From Flavobacteriaceae bacterium PS02293 (GTDB lineage Bacteria; Bacteroidota; Bacteroidia; Flavobacteriales; Weeksellaceae), in contig JASCOV010000002.1 in the NCBI GenBank assembly GCA_029960045.1, positions 1 to 64,000 of the forward strand: a stretch of 64,000 nt of DNA. The letters run 5' to 3'. The notes under the pieces are model-generated. The model was given only the letters and a program-made list of their open reading frames with translations, had not been told where the DNA came from and did no database searches. Below are positions 26,546 through 35,411 of this stretch, one piece after another. The number at the start of each line of letters is the position of its first letter. The first letter of the stretch is position 1. A program made the position numbers and the translations under genes.

Positions 26546-27430
26546 CTATTTTCCTTCTGTCACTTTCGTGTAAATGCTGTGAACCAAACCGTCTGCCACA
26601 GAGATTTTCGGAACGTAAATATGTTTGATGTCTGCCCAAATCATCACATTGTTGAAAATGGTCAATGCAGGAACGATTACATCTGCACGGTCCTCGCGAA
26701 TTTGGTAAAGTTGCATTCTTTCTTCTACCGAAAGCTTTTCCATTTCTTTCAGATATTTTTTGATCACAGAAACGGGCATTGGTTTGCCGTCTTTCGTTTT
26801 GCTCATAGAAAAGATCTTATTGATATTTCCGCCGGAACCTATTGCAACAACTGTTTTTTTACTTTTGATCTTGTCTTTGATTTCATCCTTCATATCGTCC
26901 CAAATCTTTGGCGTAACCAATCCGTTCAGTAAACGGATTGTTCCGATATTGAAAGAATGTTCATACTTCATCTCATTATTTTCGTAGAAAGTAAGTTCTG
27001 TAGATCCGCCACCAACATCTACGTACAAGTAAGCAAAATCTTTGTCAAGTCCTTCCGCAACGTGATTTTCGTAGATCAAAGTTGCTTCTTCATCGCCGGT
27101 GATGATTTCTATATTAATATCAGATTGTTCTTTTACGATATCAATGATTTCCTGTCCGTTTTTAGCGTCACGCATTGCACTTGTAGCGCACGCACGATAA
27201 TGTTCCACCTTATAGATTTCCATCAGTTCACGGAAAATAGTCATCGTTTTTATGACCATTTGTTTTCTTTCTGCACCAATCTCGCCTTTGCTAAAGACAT
27301 CAAAACCTAATCTGAGAGGGATTCTCAGGAGATTCAGTTTTGTGAATTCTGCTTTGCCGTTGGTCTCTTTCACTTCATTGATGAGTAAACGGGCGGCATT
27401 ACTTCCTATATCTATAGCGGCGATTATCAT
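26546..27430 (-). CDS. Ppx/GppA-family exopolyphosphatase
   Basis: The 294-residue protein is an ASKHA-fold phosphatase with AAIDIGSNAARLLI at the N-terminus, YRACATSAMRDAKNG, ITGDEEATLIYENHVAEGL, VDVGGGSTELTFY and AIGSGGNINKI. It hydrolyses polyphosphate or pppGpp. It is the short two-domain form, without the C-terminal HD domain of E. coli Ppx. It lies 40 nt downstream of ppk1 on the same strand, so synthesis and breakdown of polyphosphate are probably co-transcribed. Confidence 0.92.
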   Translation of the reverse strand: MIIAAIDIGSNAARLLINEVKETNGKAEFTKLNLLRIPLRLGFDVFSKGEIGAERKQMVIKTMTIFRELMEIYKVEHYRACATSAMRDAKNGQEIIDIVKEQSDINIEIITGDEEATLIYENHVAEGLDKDFAYLYVDVGGGSTELTFYENNEMKYEHSFNIGTIRLLNGLVTPKIWDDMKDEIKDKIKSKKTVVAIGSGGNINKIFSMSKTKDGKPMPVSVIKKYLKEMEKLSVEERMQLYQIREDRADVIVPALTIFNNVMIWADIKHIYVPKISVADGLVHSIYTKVTEGK

Positions 27431-27470
27431 TATTGGGACTTAATTTAAGGAATAAATTTAAAGTAAATAT

Positions 27471-29540
27471 TTAATATTTCTGATTTTTGAGATAATTATA
27501 AGTTTCTATCTGTGATCTTTTCTGAACAGGATTGTTTGTTTCAACATATTCATTTCTCATATTTTTATCGAGAATTCTGGATTTTACATTGTCCTCCAAT
27601 TGAAGATCAAGAAGTTGTTTTAATTCTTTTTTTAGATTTTTCTGTAAAATTGGTGTTGCAGCTTCTATTCTGTAATCCAGATTTCTTGTCATCCAGTCGG
27701 CAGAAGAGATGTACATATTTTCTGCACCTTTATTATAGAAATACATGACTCTGGCGTGCTCCAGATATTCATCTACAATACTAATGGCGTAGATTTTCTT
27801 TTTGAATTCTTTTTGGTTGATAGCACAATAGATGCCACGGACGATCATTTTTGTGTTCACTCCGGCATCGGCAGCCTCATAAAGTTTTAAAATTAAAGTT
27901 TTATCACTTAAAGAATTGACTTTTATAATCATTTCCGCTTTCCTTCCGGCTTTAGCTTCTTCAATTTCCTTATCAATATGAGCAATGATTTTTTCTCTCA
28001 TAAATTGTGGGCAAACCATCAGTGTTTTACAGCTTTTAAGTGTAATCGTAGGATCAACTCTCGGTTTGTTGAGTGCAGAAAATATTTTATTAATGTCAGC
28101 CATCACAGACCTGTTGGATGTCATTACAAGATGATCACCATAGATTTTCGCAGTTTTTTCATTAAAGTTTCCGGTGCTTACGAAACCATATTGAATGGTT
28201 CTGTTATTAACTCTCTTTTTGATGACACAAAGCTTAGCGTGTACTTTTCTATTCGGAATACCTACAAGAACTTTCACGCCTTCCAGCTCAAATCTGTCTT
28301 TCCACCAAAGATTGGACTCTTCATCAAATCTTGCACGGAGTTCCAGCATAACTGTGACTTCTTTACCATTTCTCACGGCATTAATTAAAGCATTGGCGAT
28401 TTTGGAACTCGATGCCAATCTGTAAGCGGTAATTTGAATTGATTTTACATCAGGATCCATCGCAGCTTCTCTTAATAAATCAATTACAGAATCATAAGAA
28501 TGGTAAGGGAAAGTCAGTAAAACATCTTTTTTGATGATCACGTCTGTGACTCTTTGTTTGTTTGCAAATTCCGGATGGATGAAAGACGTTCTTTCAACAG
28601 GCTTCTGATAAGCTTTGAATACATCAGGGAAATCCATAAAATGTCTGAAGTTATGAATCTTTTGTCCCGGAATAATACTGTCTTTTTTAGTCAGATTTAA
28701 TTTTTTAATTAAGAATTCCAGAAGTGCTTTATCCATTTCTTTATCGAAGACAAAACGAGTTGGCTTTCCTTTTCGTCTGCTTTTGACGCCTTTTTCTATT
28801 TTGTCTGCCAAGGTTGTCTTGATGTCATTGTCAAGGTCAAACTCAGCATCTTTTGTTACTTTGAAACAATGTGCAGTAAACTCGTCATATCCAAAATAGG
28901 AGAAAATGTGAGGCAGATTATGAATGATAACATCTTCCAAAAGCATTACATCTTTCTGTTCAGGATTTTCTGTCGGAAGCAAAACAAATCTGCCGTTTGC
29001 TGTTACAGGAAGTTCTATGATGGCATATTGACTTTCGTATTGCCATTCTTTTCTTCGCATTGCCACACCTATGAAAAGACTTTTTTCCCGAAGGTAAGGC
29101 ATTGGTTTATTATCATGAAGCAAAATAGGAATCACGTTAGATTCTACTTCCTCATCAAAATATTTGACAACGAATTCTTTCTGAGCAACAGTAAGATGAT
29201 TATGGTCTTTGATGAAAACCTTTTCCTTTGCCATTTCGCGCTGAACATCCTTCCATGTTTTGTCAAAATCTTCCTGTTGGTTGATGACAAGCTTGTTTAT
29301 TTTTTGTAAAATCTTTGACGGCGCATCATAAAAAGATTCGGCCAAAACTTTTTGCTTGAAATCCATCGCACGCTTCAAACCTGCAACACGCACACGGAAA
29401 AATTCGTCAAGATTATTGGAGAAAATTCCTAAAAATCGGATTCTGAGATGAATAGGAACGCTTTTGTCCATTGCTTCCTGTAAAACTCTGGCGTTGAAAC
29501 CAAGCCAAGTGACGTCGCGCGGATTAAATTCTTGTGGCAT
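27471..29540 (-). CDS. ppk1: Polyphosphate kinase 1
   Basis: The chosen start gives 689 residues beginning MPQEFNPRDVTWLGFN. PPK1 marks include FLGIFSNNLDEFFRVRVAG, DPDVKSIQITAYRLASSSKI, the autophosphorylated histidine in IPNRKVHAKLCVI and STGNFNEKTAKIYGDHLVMTS. It polymerises ATP gamma-phosphate into polyphosphate, probably at the membrane. An upstream in-frame ATG (29579) would add 13 unconserved residues; neither start has an obvious ribosome binding site. It is followed by ppx. Confidence 0.95.
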   Translation of the reverse strand: MPQEFNPRDVTWLGFNARVLQEAMDKSVPIHLRIRFLGIFSNNLDEFFRVRVAGLKRAMDFKQKVLAESFYDAPSKILQKINKLVINQQEDFDKTWKDVQREMAKEKVFIKDHNHLTVAQKEFVVKYFDEEVESNVIPILLHDNKPMPYLREKSLFIGVAMRRKEWQYESQYAIIELPVTANGRFVLLPTENPEQKDVMLLEDVIIHNLPHIFSYFGYDEFTAHCFKVTKDAEFDLDNDIKTTLADKIEKGVKSRRKGKPTRFVFDKEMDKALLEFLIKKLNLTKKDSIIPGQKIHNFRHFMDFPDVFKAYQKPVERTSFIHPEFANKQRVTDVIIKKDVLLTFPYHSYDSVIDLLREAAMDPDVKSIQITAYRLASSSKIANALINAVRNGKEVTVMLELRARFDEESNLWWKDRFELEGVKVLVGIPNRKVHAKLCVIKKRVNNRTIQYGFVSTGNFNEKTAKIYGDHLVMTSNRSVMADINKIFSALNKPRVDPTITLKSCKTLMVCPQFMREKIIAHIDKEIEEAKAGRKAEMIIKVNSLSDKTLILKLYEAADAGVNTKMIVRGIYCAINQKEFKKKIYAISIVDEYLEHARVMYFYNKGAENMYISSADWMTRNLDYRIEAATPILQKNLKKELKQLLDLQLEDNVKSRILDKNMRNEYVETNNPVQKRSQIETYNYLKNQKY

Positions 29541-29740
29541 TATTGGGTTTTTGATTATCTCAAAAGTAGTGAAATTCATTGTATTAATTTGGGTTCGTAA
29601 ACTACAATGTTCTTTGGTGGCAGTATGTTTCGGAAGTGTAAACTAATTTTTAAATAAAGTAACCACGGGGTTTTATTGCGGATTGAATAATTTATTTTAA
29701 AATAATTAATAAAATATTCAAAACATGTTGAAAAAAAATA

Positions 29741-29748
29741 TAGATTTG
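29741..29748 (+). promoter_or_regulatory. -7 box of the M43 protease gene
   Basis: TAGATTTG matches TANNTTTG and lies 26 nt before the ATG at 29775. No good TTG lies at the expected distance upstream. Confidence 0.4.
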
Positions 29749-29774
29749 CAACCCTTTAATTAATTTTGAAAAAC

Positions 29775-31022
29775 ATGAAGAAAATTTTATTACTATTGTC
29801 AAGTACTTTTTTCCTTAGTGCTTACGGACAGAGAACTTGTGGAACGGATAAGAAGATGGCGGAATTTTACGCTGCTAATCCACAGGCAAAAGCAAACAGA
29901 GAAGCTTTGAAAGATTATTTGGTTCACAATGATTTTAAACAATCCAAAAAAGCAGGTGTAGTAACAATTCCGGTTGTTGTGCATGTTTTATATTCTTCTA
30001 CTGCGATGAATATTTCTGATGCTCAGATTGCTTCTCAAATCAAAGTGTTGAATGATGATTTCAGAAAACTAAATGCAGATTTTAGTACAGTTGTACCTTC
30101 TTATTTCCAAGGGAATGCTGCTGATATGGAATTGGCATTCTGTATGGCAACTAAAAAACCAGATGGTTCTACAACTACTGGTATTGAAAGAAAATCGGTT
30201 TCCGCCAACTTTAATTTTGATGACAATTATTACAAATCTTCAGGATTGCCATCTTGGGACACAACAAAATATCTGAATATTTGGGTGGGAAATATGAGTG
30301 AGGATTATCTTGGTTGGGCTTATCTTCCAGACAATGCTGGAGCCATCGATGATGGTTTAGCTATTGGATACAAACAATTTGGAACTATGGGTACGGTTGT
30401 TTCTCCTTATAATAAAGGTAGAACTGCAACTCACGAGATCGGACACTATTTTGGTTTAGAACACCCTTGGGGATCTGTTGAAGATTATGGCAATAATCCG
30501 CTTAAGAGCAATTGTGGAAAAACTGGCTGGGATGATTTCTGTGCAGATACACCTGCTACTTACTATCCACACTTTACAAAACCAAGCAACATCAATATTT
30601 ATACTTGTGTTTCTACAAACAATGGTGCAATGTTTATGAATTATATGGATTATGTTCAGGATAACCAAATGGCATTCTTCACTAATGGACAAAAAACAAT
30701 TGCTCAAAATACAATGTCAGGTCCTAGAGCGAGTCTTTTAAATACTAATGCTTGTTCTTTCTTGGCTGTTGATGATGTAGAAAAATCTAACTCAATCAAC
30801 CTTTTCCCAAATCCTGCAGTTAATTATATTTCAATTGCTTCGCCTTTGGTTAAAATTAATGAAGTTGAGATTTTTGCTAATGATGGGAAATTAGTGAAAA
30901 AGGCAAGCGTGAAAAATGAAACTGACAAAATTGATGTGAAAAACCTTCCTGTTGGAACTTACTATGTAAGAACTTATAACGAAAGTGGTTTTGTAAAATC
31001 AATGAAGTTTATCAAAAAATAA
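29775..31022 (+). CDS. Secreted M43 (pappalysin-type) zinc metalloprotease with T9SS tail
   Basis: The 415-residue protein has a signal peptide (MKKILLLLSSTFFLSAYGQ) and an M43 catalytic domain with the extended zinc motif HEIGHYFGLEH. The Met-turn is probably the methionine in MFMNYMDYV. A C-terminal type A sorting domain follows (NLFPNPAVNYISI ... VKSMKFIKK). It is exported by the type IX system and should digest extracellular protein. The ATG at 29775 is used because the 9 nt before it start with a TTG that only lengthens the signal peptide. It is divergent from ppk1, with a terminator after it. Confidence 0.92.
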   Translation: MKKILLLLSSTFFLSAYGQRTCGTDKKMAEFYAANPQAKANREALKDYLVHNDFKQSKKAGVVTIPVVVHVLYSSTAMNISDAQIASQIKVLNDDFRKLNADFSTVVPSYFQGNAADMELAFCMATKKPDGSTTTGIERKSVSANFNFDDNYYKSSGLPSWDTTKYLNIWVGNMSEDYLGWAYLPDNAGAIDDGLAIGYKQFGTMGTVVSPYNKGRTATHEIGHYFGLEHPWGSVEDYGNNPLKSNCGKTGWDDFCADTPATYYPHFTKPSNINIYTCVSTNNGAMFMNYMDYVQDNQMAFFTNGQKTIAQNTMSGPRASLLNTNACSFLAVDDVEKSNSINLFPNPAVNYISIASPLVKINEVEIFANDGKLVKKASVKNETDKIDVKNLPVGTYYVRTYNESGFVKSMKFIKK

Positions 31023-31052
31023 CTATTATTATCTAACTTTAACTAACTACAC

Positions 31053-31082
31053 GAACTCTGCTGAAAGGCGGAGTTTTTTTTG
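31053..31082 (+). terminator. Terminator after the M43 protease gene
   Basis: AACTCTGC pairs with GCGGAGTT (one G-T pair) and is followed by a T-run of eight. Confidence 0.8.
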
Positions 31083-31086
31083 TTAA

Positions 31087-31099
31087 TGACAATTTGTCA
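31087..31099. promoter_or_regulatory. Palindrome upstream of dnaK
   Basis: TGACAATTTGTCA is an inverted repeat of two 6-nt arms with a one-base centre. It lies 13 nt upstream of the putative dnaK promoter and could be a regulator-binding site, but no regulator is identified. Confidence 0.35.
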
Positions 31100-31111
31100 C
31101 TTTTTTTGGCG

Positions 31112-31126
31112 TGGTACAAATATTGA
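31112..31126 (+). promoter_or_regulatory. Possible sigma-54-type promoter of dnaK
   Basis: TGGTACAAATATTGA keeps the -24/-12 spacing of the sigma-54 consensus TGGCAC-N5-TTGC, with C to T at one position and C to A at the final base. A start site about 12 nt on would leave a leader of roughly 40 nt before the ATG at 31177. No TANNTTTG box is seen in this leader. Confidence 0.4.
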
Positions 31127-31176
31127 GAATTGGTCATTGTAAATATTAATAATAACAAAAAATAACATATAAAAAA

Positions 31177-33066
31177 ATGAGTAAAATAATCGGAATTGAC
31201 TTAGGTACAACCAACTCTTGCGTTGCAGTAATGGAAGGTAAAGATGCTGTAGTTATCCCTAATGCAGAAGGAAAAAGAACGACGCCTTCTATCGTAGCGT
31301 TCATAGAAGACGGTGAAAGAAAAGTAGGAGATCCTGCAAAAAGACAGGCGGTAACAAACCCTACAAAAACTGTATATTCTATCAAAAGATTCATTGGAAC
31401 ACATTTTAAAGATGACGCTTCTGAAGTTTCAAGAGTGCCTTACGCAGTGGTAAGCGGACCAAACGATACTGTAAAAGTAAAAATCGACGATAGAGAATAT
31501 ACTCCACAGGAAATTTCTGCAATGATTCTTCAGAAAATGAAGAAAACTGCTGAAGATTACCTTGGACAGGAAGTAACAAGAGCGGTAATCACTGTTCCGG
31601 CTTACTTTAATGATGCTCAGAGACAAGCTACAAAAGAAGCAGGAGAAATCGCTGGTCTTAAAGTAGAAAGAATCATCAATGAACCTACAGCAGCAGCTTT
31701 GGCTTATGGAATGGATAAAGCTCACAAAGATCAGAAAATCGCAGTTTACGATTTAGGAGGTGGTACTTTTGACGTTTCTATCCTTGATTTAGGAGACGGT
31801 GTTTTCGAAGTATTGTCAACAAACGGAGATACGCACTTAGGAGGTGATGACTTTGATGATGTGATCATCAACTGGATGGCAGACGAATTCAAAGCTGAAG
31901 AAGGTGTAGATCTTAAAGGTGACGCAATCGCTTTACAAAGATTGAAAGAAGCAGCTGAAAAAGCAAAAATCGAGTTGTCTTCTTCTCCTCAAACTGAAAT
32001 TAACCTTCCATACATCACGGCTACAGCTACAGGTCCTAAACACTTGGTTAAGACTTTGACTAAAGCTAAATTCGAGCAATTATCTGCTGACTTAGTAAGA
32101 AGATCTATGGAGCCTTGTAAAAAAGCGCTTTCTGATGCAGGTCTTTCTATCTCAGATATCGACGAAGTAATCTTGGTAGGTGGTTCTACAAGAATCCCGA
32201 TCATTCAGGAAGAAGTTGAGAAATTCTTCGGTAAAAAACCTTCAAAAGGAGTTAATCCGGATGAGGTTGTTGCAATCGGAGCAGCTATTCAAGGTGGAGT
32301 TTTGACTGGAGATGTGACAGACGTTCTTTTATTAGACGTTACACCACTTTCTTTAGGAATCGAAACAATGGGTTCAGTTTTCACTAAATTAATTGAATCT
32401 AACACGACAATCCCAACCAAAAAATCTGAAGTATTCTCTACAGCTTCTGACAATCAGCCAGCTGTAAGCATCAGAGTAGGACAAGGTGAAAGACCAATGT
32501 TCAACGATAATAAGGAGATCGGTAGATTTGACTTAACAGATATTCCACCAGCACAAAGAGGAGTTCCTCAGATTGAAGTTACATTCGATATTGATGCAAA
32601 CGGAATCTTGAGCGTTTCTGCAAAAGATAAAGGAACTGGTAAAGAGCAATCTATCAAAATCCAAGCATCTTCTGGACTTTCTGACGAGGAAATCGAAAGA
32701 ATGAAAAAAGAAGCTCAAGAGAATTCTGCAGCTGATGCGAAAAGAAAAGAAGAAGTTGAAGTTTTCAACAAAGCTGACGGATTGATCTTCCAAACTGAAA
32801 AGCAATTGAAAGAATTCGGCGATAAATTATCTGCTGACAAAAAAGCAGCTATCGAAGCTGCACACGCAGAATTGAAAACCGCTTTCGAAGCTAAAAACGG
32901 AGATGATGTAAAAGCTAAAACTGAAGTTTTGGATGCAGCTTGGATGGCAGCTACAGAAGAAATGTATGCACAAGGTCAAGGTGCTGATGCAGGCGCTCAA
33001 CAAAATCAAGGTCAGGCAAACGGAGCGGAGGATGTTCAGGATGCTGATTTCGAGGAGGTTAAATAA
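31177..33066 (+). CDS. dnaK: Chaperone protein DnaK (Hsp70)
   Basis: The 629-residue protein has the Hsp70 ATPase ([45 protein letters not shown]) and the substrate-binding domain ([20 protein letters not shown]). It ends in the acidic C-terminal tail [12 protein letters not shown]. It folds and protects proteins with DnaJ and GrpE, neither of which is in this window. It is a single gene with its own promoter region and terminator. Confidence 0.98.
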   Translation: MSKIIGIDLGTTNSCVAVMEGKDAVVIPNAEGKRTTPSIVAFIEDGERKVGDPAKRQAVTNPTKTVYSIKRFIGTHFKDDASEVSRVPYAVVSGPNDTVKVKIDDREYTPQEISAMILQKMKKTAEDYLGQEVTRAVITVPAYFNDAQRQATKEAGEIAGLKVERIINEPTAAALAYGMDKAHKDQKIAVYDLGGGTFDVSILDLGDGVFEVLSTNGDTHLGGDDFDDVIINWMADEFKAEEGVDLKGDAIALQRLKEAAEKAKIELSSSPQTEINLPYITATATGPKHLVKTLTKAKFEQLSADLVRRSMEPCKKALSDAGLSISDIDEVILVGGSTRIPIIQEEVEKFFGKKPSKGVNPDEVVAIGAAIQGGVLTGDVTDVLLLDVTPLSLGIETMGSVFTKLIESNTTIPTKKSEVFSTASDNQPAVSIRVGQGERPMFNDNKEIGRFDLTDIPPAQRGVPQIEVTFDIDANGILSVSAKDKGTGKEQSIKIQASSGLSDEEIERMKKEAQENSAADAKRKEEVEVFNKADGLIFQTEKQLKEFGDKLSADKKAAIEAAHAELKTAFEAKNGDDVKAKTEVLDAAWMAATEEMYAQGQGADAGAQQNQGQANGAEDVQDADFEEVK

Positions 33067-33091
33067 TTTTAGTATTAAATTAATGGAACAT

Positions 33092-33130
33092 AAAAAAACG
33101 CTATAGACAAACGTCTGTAGCGTTTTTTAT
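33092..33130 (+). terminator. Terminator after dnaK
   Basis: The stem AAAAACGCTATAGAC / GTCTGTAGCGTTTTT has a 4-nt loop and a T-rich 3' side, 26 nt after the dnaK stop. Confidence 0.85.
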
Positions 33131-33198
33131 ATGCCATCCTAAAATAAGTTTACACAAAACGCACTTATTTAAGGACTGAGTAATTATGTGAAAAATAA

Positions 33199-33235
33199 AA
33201 AACACTCTAAATCGTTGATTAAAGAGTGTTTTTGT
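33199..33235 (-). terminator. Terminator after tmRNA
   Basis: On the minus strand, AACACTCTT pairs with AGAGTGTT and is followed by a T-run, about 35 nt beyond the tmRNA 3' end. Confidence 0.75.
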
Positions 33236-33268
33236 TGTCAAAAGGAGTTAAAATCCTTTTATGTAAAG

Positions 33269-33664
33269 TGGAGTTGGAGGGATTCGAACCCTCGTCCAAA
33301 CAAGCAATACATAAGATTTCTACATGCTTATTTCGCTATTGATTTTCGAGCTCAGGCAGAGAGCAAACACCCAACCTAAACCTTATCTTCTAAAATTTTC
33401 GAATCTTGGTCGAAGTACCCAAAACCTTATTTCTGCATTGCTATGCCCCAGGATCAAACGCCGCAGAACAGAGCGTTTGTGAGACATCTTGCTTCCTTAC
33501 TATCTTCGGGAAAGCGCTGGATCCTACTAAACTTCGGATTAAGCTGCAAGAGCGAACTCTTCGTTGCCAGTTAAAAGTGTGTAGCAAGGGATTTAAGAGA
33601 TCGCGCTACGGTTCTCTGCATGCTTACTTACCCATTGACCTTGCTGTCGAAACCAGTCAACCCC
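33269..33664 (-). ncRNA. ssrA: Transfer-messenger RNA
   Basis: On the minus strand it begins GGGGTTGACTGGTTTCGACAG and ends with the T-arm GGTTCGAATCCCTCCAACTCC plus A. The first seven bases (GGGGTTG) pair with the last seven (CAACTCC) to form the acceptor stem. CCA is not encoded. The tag frame ends at 33539-33568 with codons for GNEEFALAA and a TAA stop. This RNA rescues stalled ribosomes with SmpB and tags the product for proteolysis. It is a one-piece form of about 396 nt. Confidence 0.97.
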
Positions 33665-33682
33665 AATTTTAAAATAAGACGA

Positions 33683-33714
33683 CAAATTTACAACAAATTA
33701 ATTTACCATTACAA
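33683..33714 (-). promoter_or_regulatory. Promoter of tmRNA
   Basis: On the minus strand, TTG (33712-33714) and TAAATTTG (33683-33690) are separated by 21 nt. The start site would lie about 12 nt before the mature 5' end. Confidence 0.6.
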
Positions 33715-33743
33715 TTCAATTTTCACTTATAACTCATAACTAA

Positions 33744-33889
33744 TTTGGGCGTATCCCTCGCCAAGCTTTTCCCACCGCTCGGGTCGGGCTGTCCGCTACA
33801 ATCTTTTTGTCATTCAACAGTGGTCTATGAAAGAAGATCTGATAAAGACAAAAAGGATTTCCACTACCATCCCTTACGCAGCTTCGCAA
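33744..33889 (+). repeat. Modular intergenic repeat, sub-family A, copy 3
   Basis: The left arm TTTGGGCGTATCCCTCGCC is identical to copy 1 and continues CCGCTCGGGTCGGGCTGTCCGC. CTTTTTGTC pairs with GACAAAAAG across a core of about 40 nt not seen in other copies. The right arm is GGATTTCCACTACCATCCC then TTACGCAGC. It lies in the gap after tmRNA. Confidence 0.8.
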
Positions 33890-34193
33890 CAATTCAAGTT
33901 TTGTCCATTTCCAGAACATTTAAATAAAAAACAAAATCCCTCATAATAAATCTGAACAATCATCCAAATCTACGAGAGATTCTAAACCTTTGATGAGCAA
34001 AGCGCCTTTGCGAACCTTAAAAATATTTTCAATAATGTCAAAAACTCTTAGCGCACTTTGCGTTCAAACTATTTCAAAATTAATTTAACAAAACCAAAAC
34101 CCTCAATTTCTAAAATAATCACAAAACTCCTTAAAGTCGGTTAAACTATCCAGCAACAAACCATCACCTTATAATAAAGCCATCAATTAAACT
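33890..34193. other. Gap with CTTTGCG motif pair
   Basis: About 300 bases without a gene. The one structure seen is AGCGCCTTTGCGAACC near 34010 and AGCGCACTTTGCGTTC near 34053, an imperfect direct repeat about 45 nt apart. The rest is AT-rich and featureless. Confidence 0.5.
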
Positions 34194-34201
34194 TAAATTT
34201 G
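34194..34201 (+). promoter_or_regulatory. -7 box upstream of the CarboxypepD_reg-like gene
   Basis: TAAATTTG fits TANNTTTG and lies 17 nt before the GTG start, consistent with the short leaders seen at other genes here. No TTG is found at the usual distance. Confidence 0.4.
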
Positions 34202-34217
34202 TAAAAACTTACGTTCC

Positions 34218-35033
34218 GTGAAAATCAAATTACTGTCACTCATCATATTTCTTTTCTTCGTTAAGACATTTTCCCAAACAGAGTATGTGATGGGAAATAT
34301 CTCCAATGAGAACGGAGACAAATTACCAAACGCAAGCATCGTCAATATTAGAACAGACCAAGTTGTAATTTCAGATTTTATGGGAAACTTCGTCATAGCA
34401 GCAAAATCATCGGACGAACTCAGAATTGCAAGACAAGGTTACGAACGAAAAAACTTAACCGTAAATGCAGAAAGTTTTTCAAAAAGTCTGGACGTAAAAT
34501 TATTCACAATCCCACAAGAAATAGAAGAAGTAAAACTCACATTCCGCCCAACCGGAATCCTGAAAAAAGATGTATCAAGGCTCAATCCGCCGCCAAAAGT
34601 CCTAGCGCTCAATATGGCGATGAACAACTATATGAAAACACCGCTGAGCGGTGTTTCCGGAAAAGCTACAATACCTTCCTCTTTTCAACAACCAAACTTA
34701 TTGGCCGGACAAATGGATATGGTAAAATTAGCCGGCGCAATCGGAGGTTTGTTGAACAAAGCAACACAGTCACCAAAAACAACCGCTAATTATTCCGAGA
34801 AGCAAGAATTCTACAAACGCGTGAAAGCAGTTGTCAATTTAGATTATTACACAGATTATGGCTTGGACGAGTATGATTTCGATATTTTCCTCGCTTATGC
34901 AGATGAAGCGAATGGACTTTCCAAGAATTACAGAAACAATTTCAACAAAGTTGCCATAGAATCCCAACTCAAACTCGCTTTTGCAGAATATATCAAGACA
35001 CACAACTTTTCCAAGAAAGTGACAGAAGGTTAA
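34218..35033 (+). CDS. Exported protein with CarboxypepD_reg-like domain
   Basis: The 271-residue protein starts at GTG with a signal peptide (MKIKLLSLIIFLFFVKTFSQ). A carboxypeptidase-regulatory-like beta domain follows at about residues 24-95 (GNISNENGDKLPNASIVNIRTDQVVISDFMG, split here by its turns). The remaining 170 residues are helical and unassigned, with a C-terminal NYRNNFNKVAIESQLKLAFAEYIK segment. Such proteins are frequent in the periplasm or outer membrane of Bacteroidota. It is not a TonB-dependent receptor, because no plug or barrel follows. No ATG start is available near the signal peptide. Confidence 0.7.
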   Translation: MKIKLLSLIIFLFFVKTFSQTEYVMGNISNENGDKLPNASIVNIRTDQVVISDFMGNFVIAAKSSDELRIARQGYERKNLTVNAESFSKSLDVKLFTIPQEIEEVKLTFRPTGILKKDVSRLNPPPKVLALNMAMNNYMKTPLSGVSGKATIPSSFQQPNLLAGQMDMVKLAGAIGGLLNKATQSPKTTANYSEKQEFYKRVKAVVNLDYYTDYGLDEYDFDIFLAYADEANGLSKNYRNNFNKVAIESQLKLAFAEYIKTHNFSKKVTEG

Positions 35034-35411
35034 AAATTTTAACCAGATTAATGTCTGTTAACATTGAAGCAGAAATTTAAAATCCATTTGTTTAGTTGTT
35101 ATTGTCTATTGTTATTGGTTATTTTTAATAGGTGTTTAATTTTAATTTGACAAATTAACAGCCTTATTCAATTCCGTTTTATAAGGAATTCCCTATCCAT
35201 AAGCCTTTTAACATAATGTGGAAAACTTTTGCAGATGATTGTCAGTTTTTTGACTCATTTCCGCATTTTCCCCTTTCATTTATTGACTTCAATTTCTATT
35301 TTTGTATTCACTTAAAAGATAAAAGTAACGCATTTCGCAAGCAGAAATCTTTGGTTACAAAATCACTATCTTTTCTTAGAATTTTAAATAAACTGATAAA
35401 AACGGCTGATA
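35034..35411. other. Gap upstream of nrdB
   Basis: About 380 bases without a supported gene. A short hairpin-like stretch (TTCCGTTTTATAAGGAA) lies near 35170. I cannot identify an NrdR box or a riboswitch, and the 69-codon frame inside has no family likeness. Confidence 0.4.

Noticed and set aside
33406..33672. Open frame of 88 codons on the plus strand
   Set aside because: It is antisense to tmRNA, and the same holds for the frame at 33188-33379.
35170..35200. Possible regulatory hairpin before nrdB
   Set aside because: The stem is short and AT-rich, and no known NrdR box or riboswitch consensus could be matched, so no regulatory feature is called.
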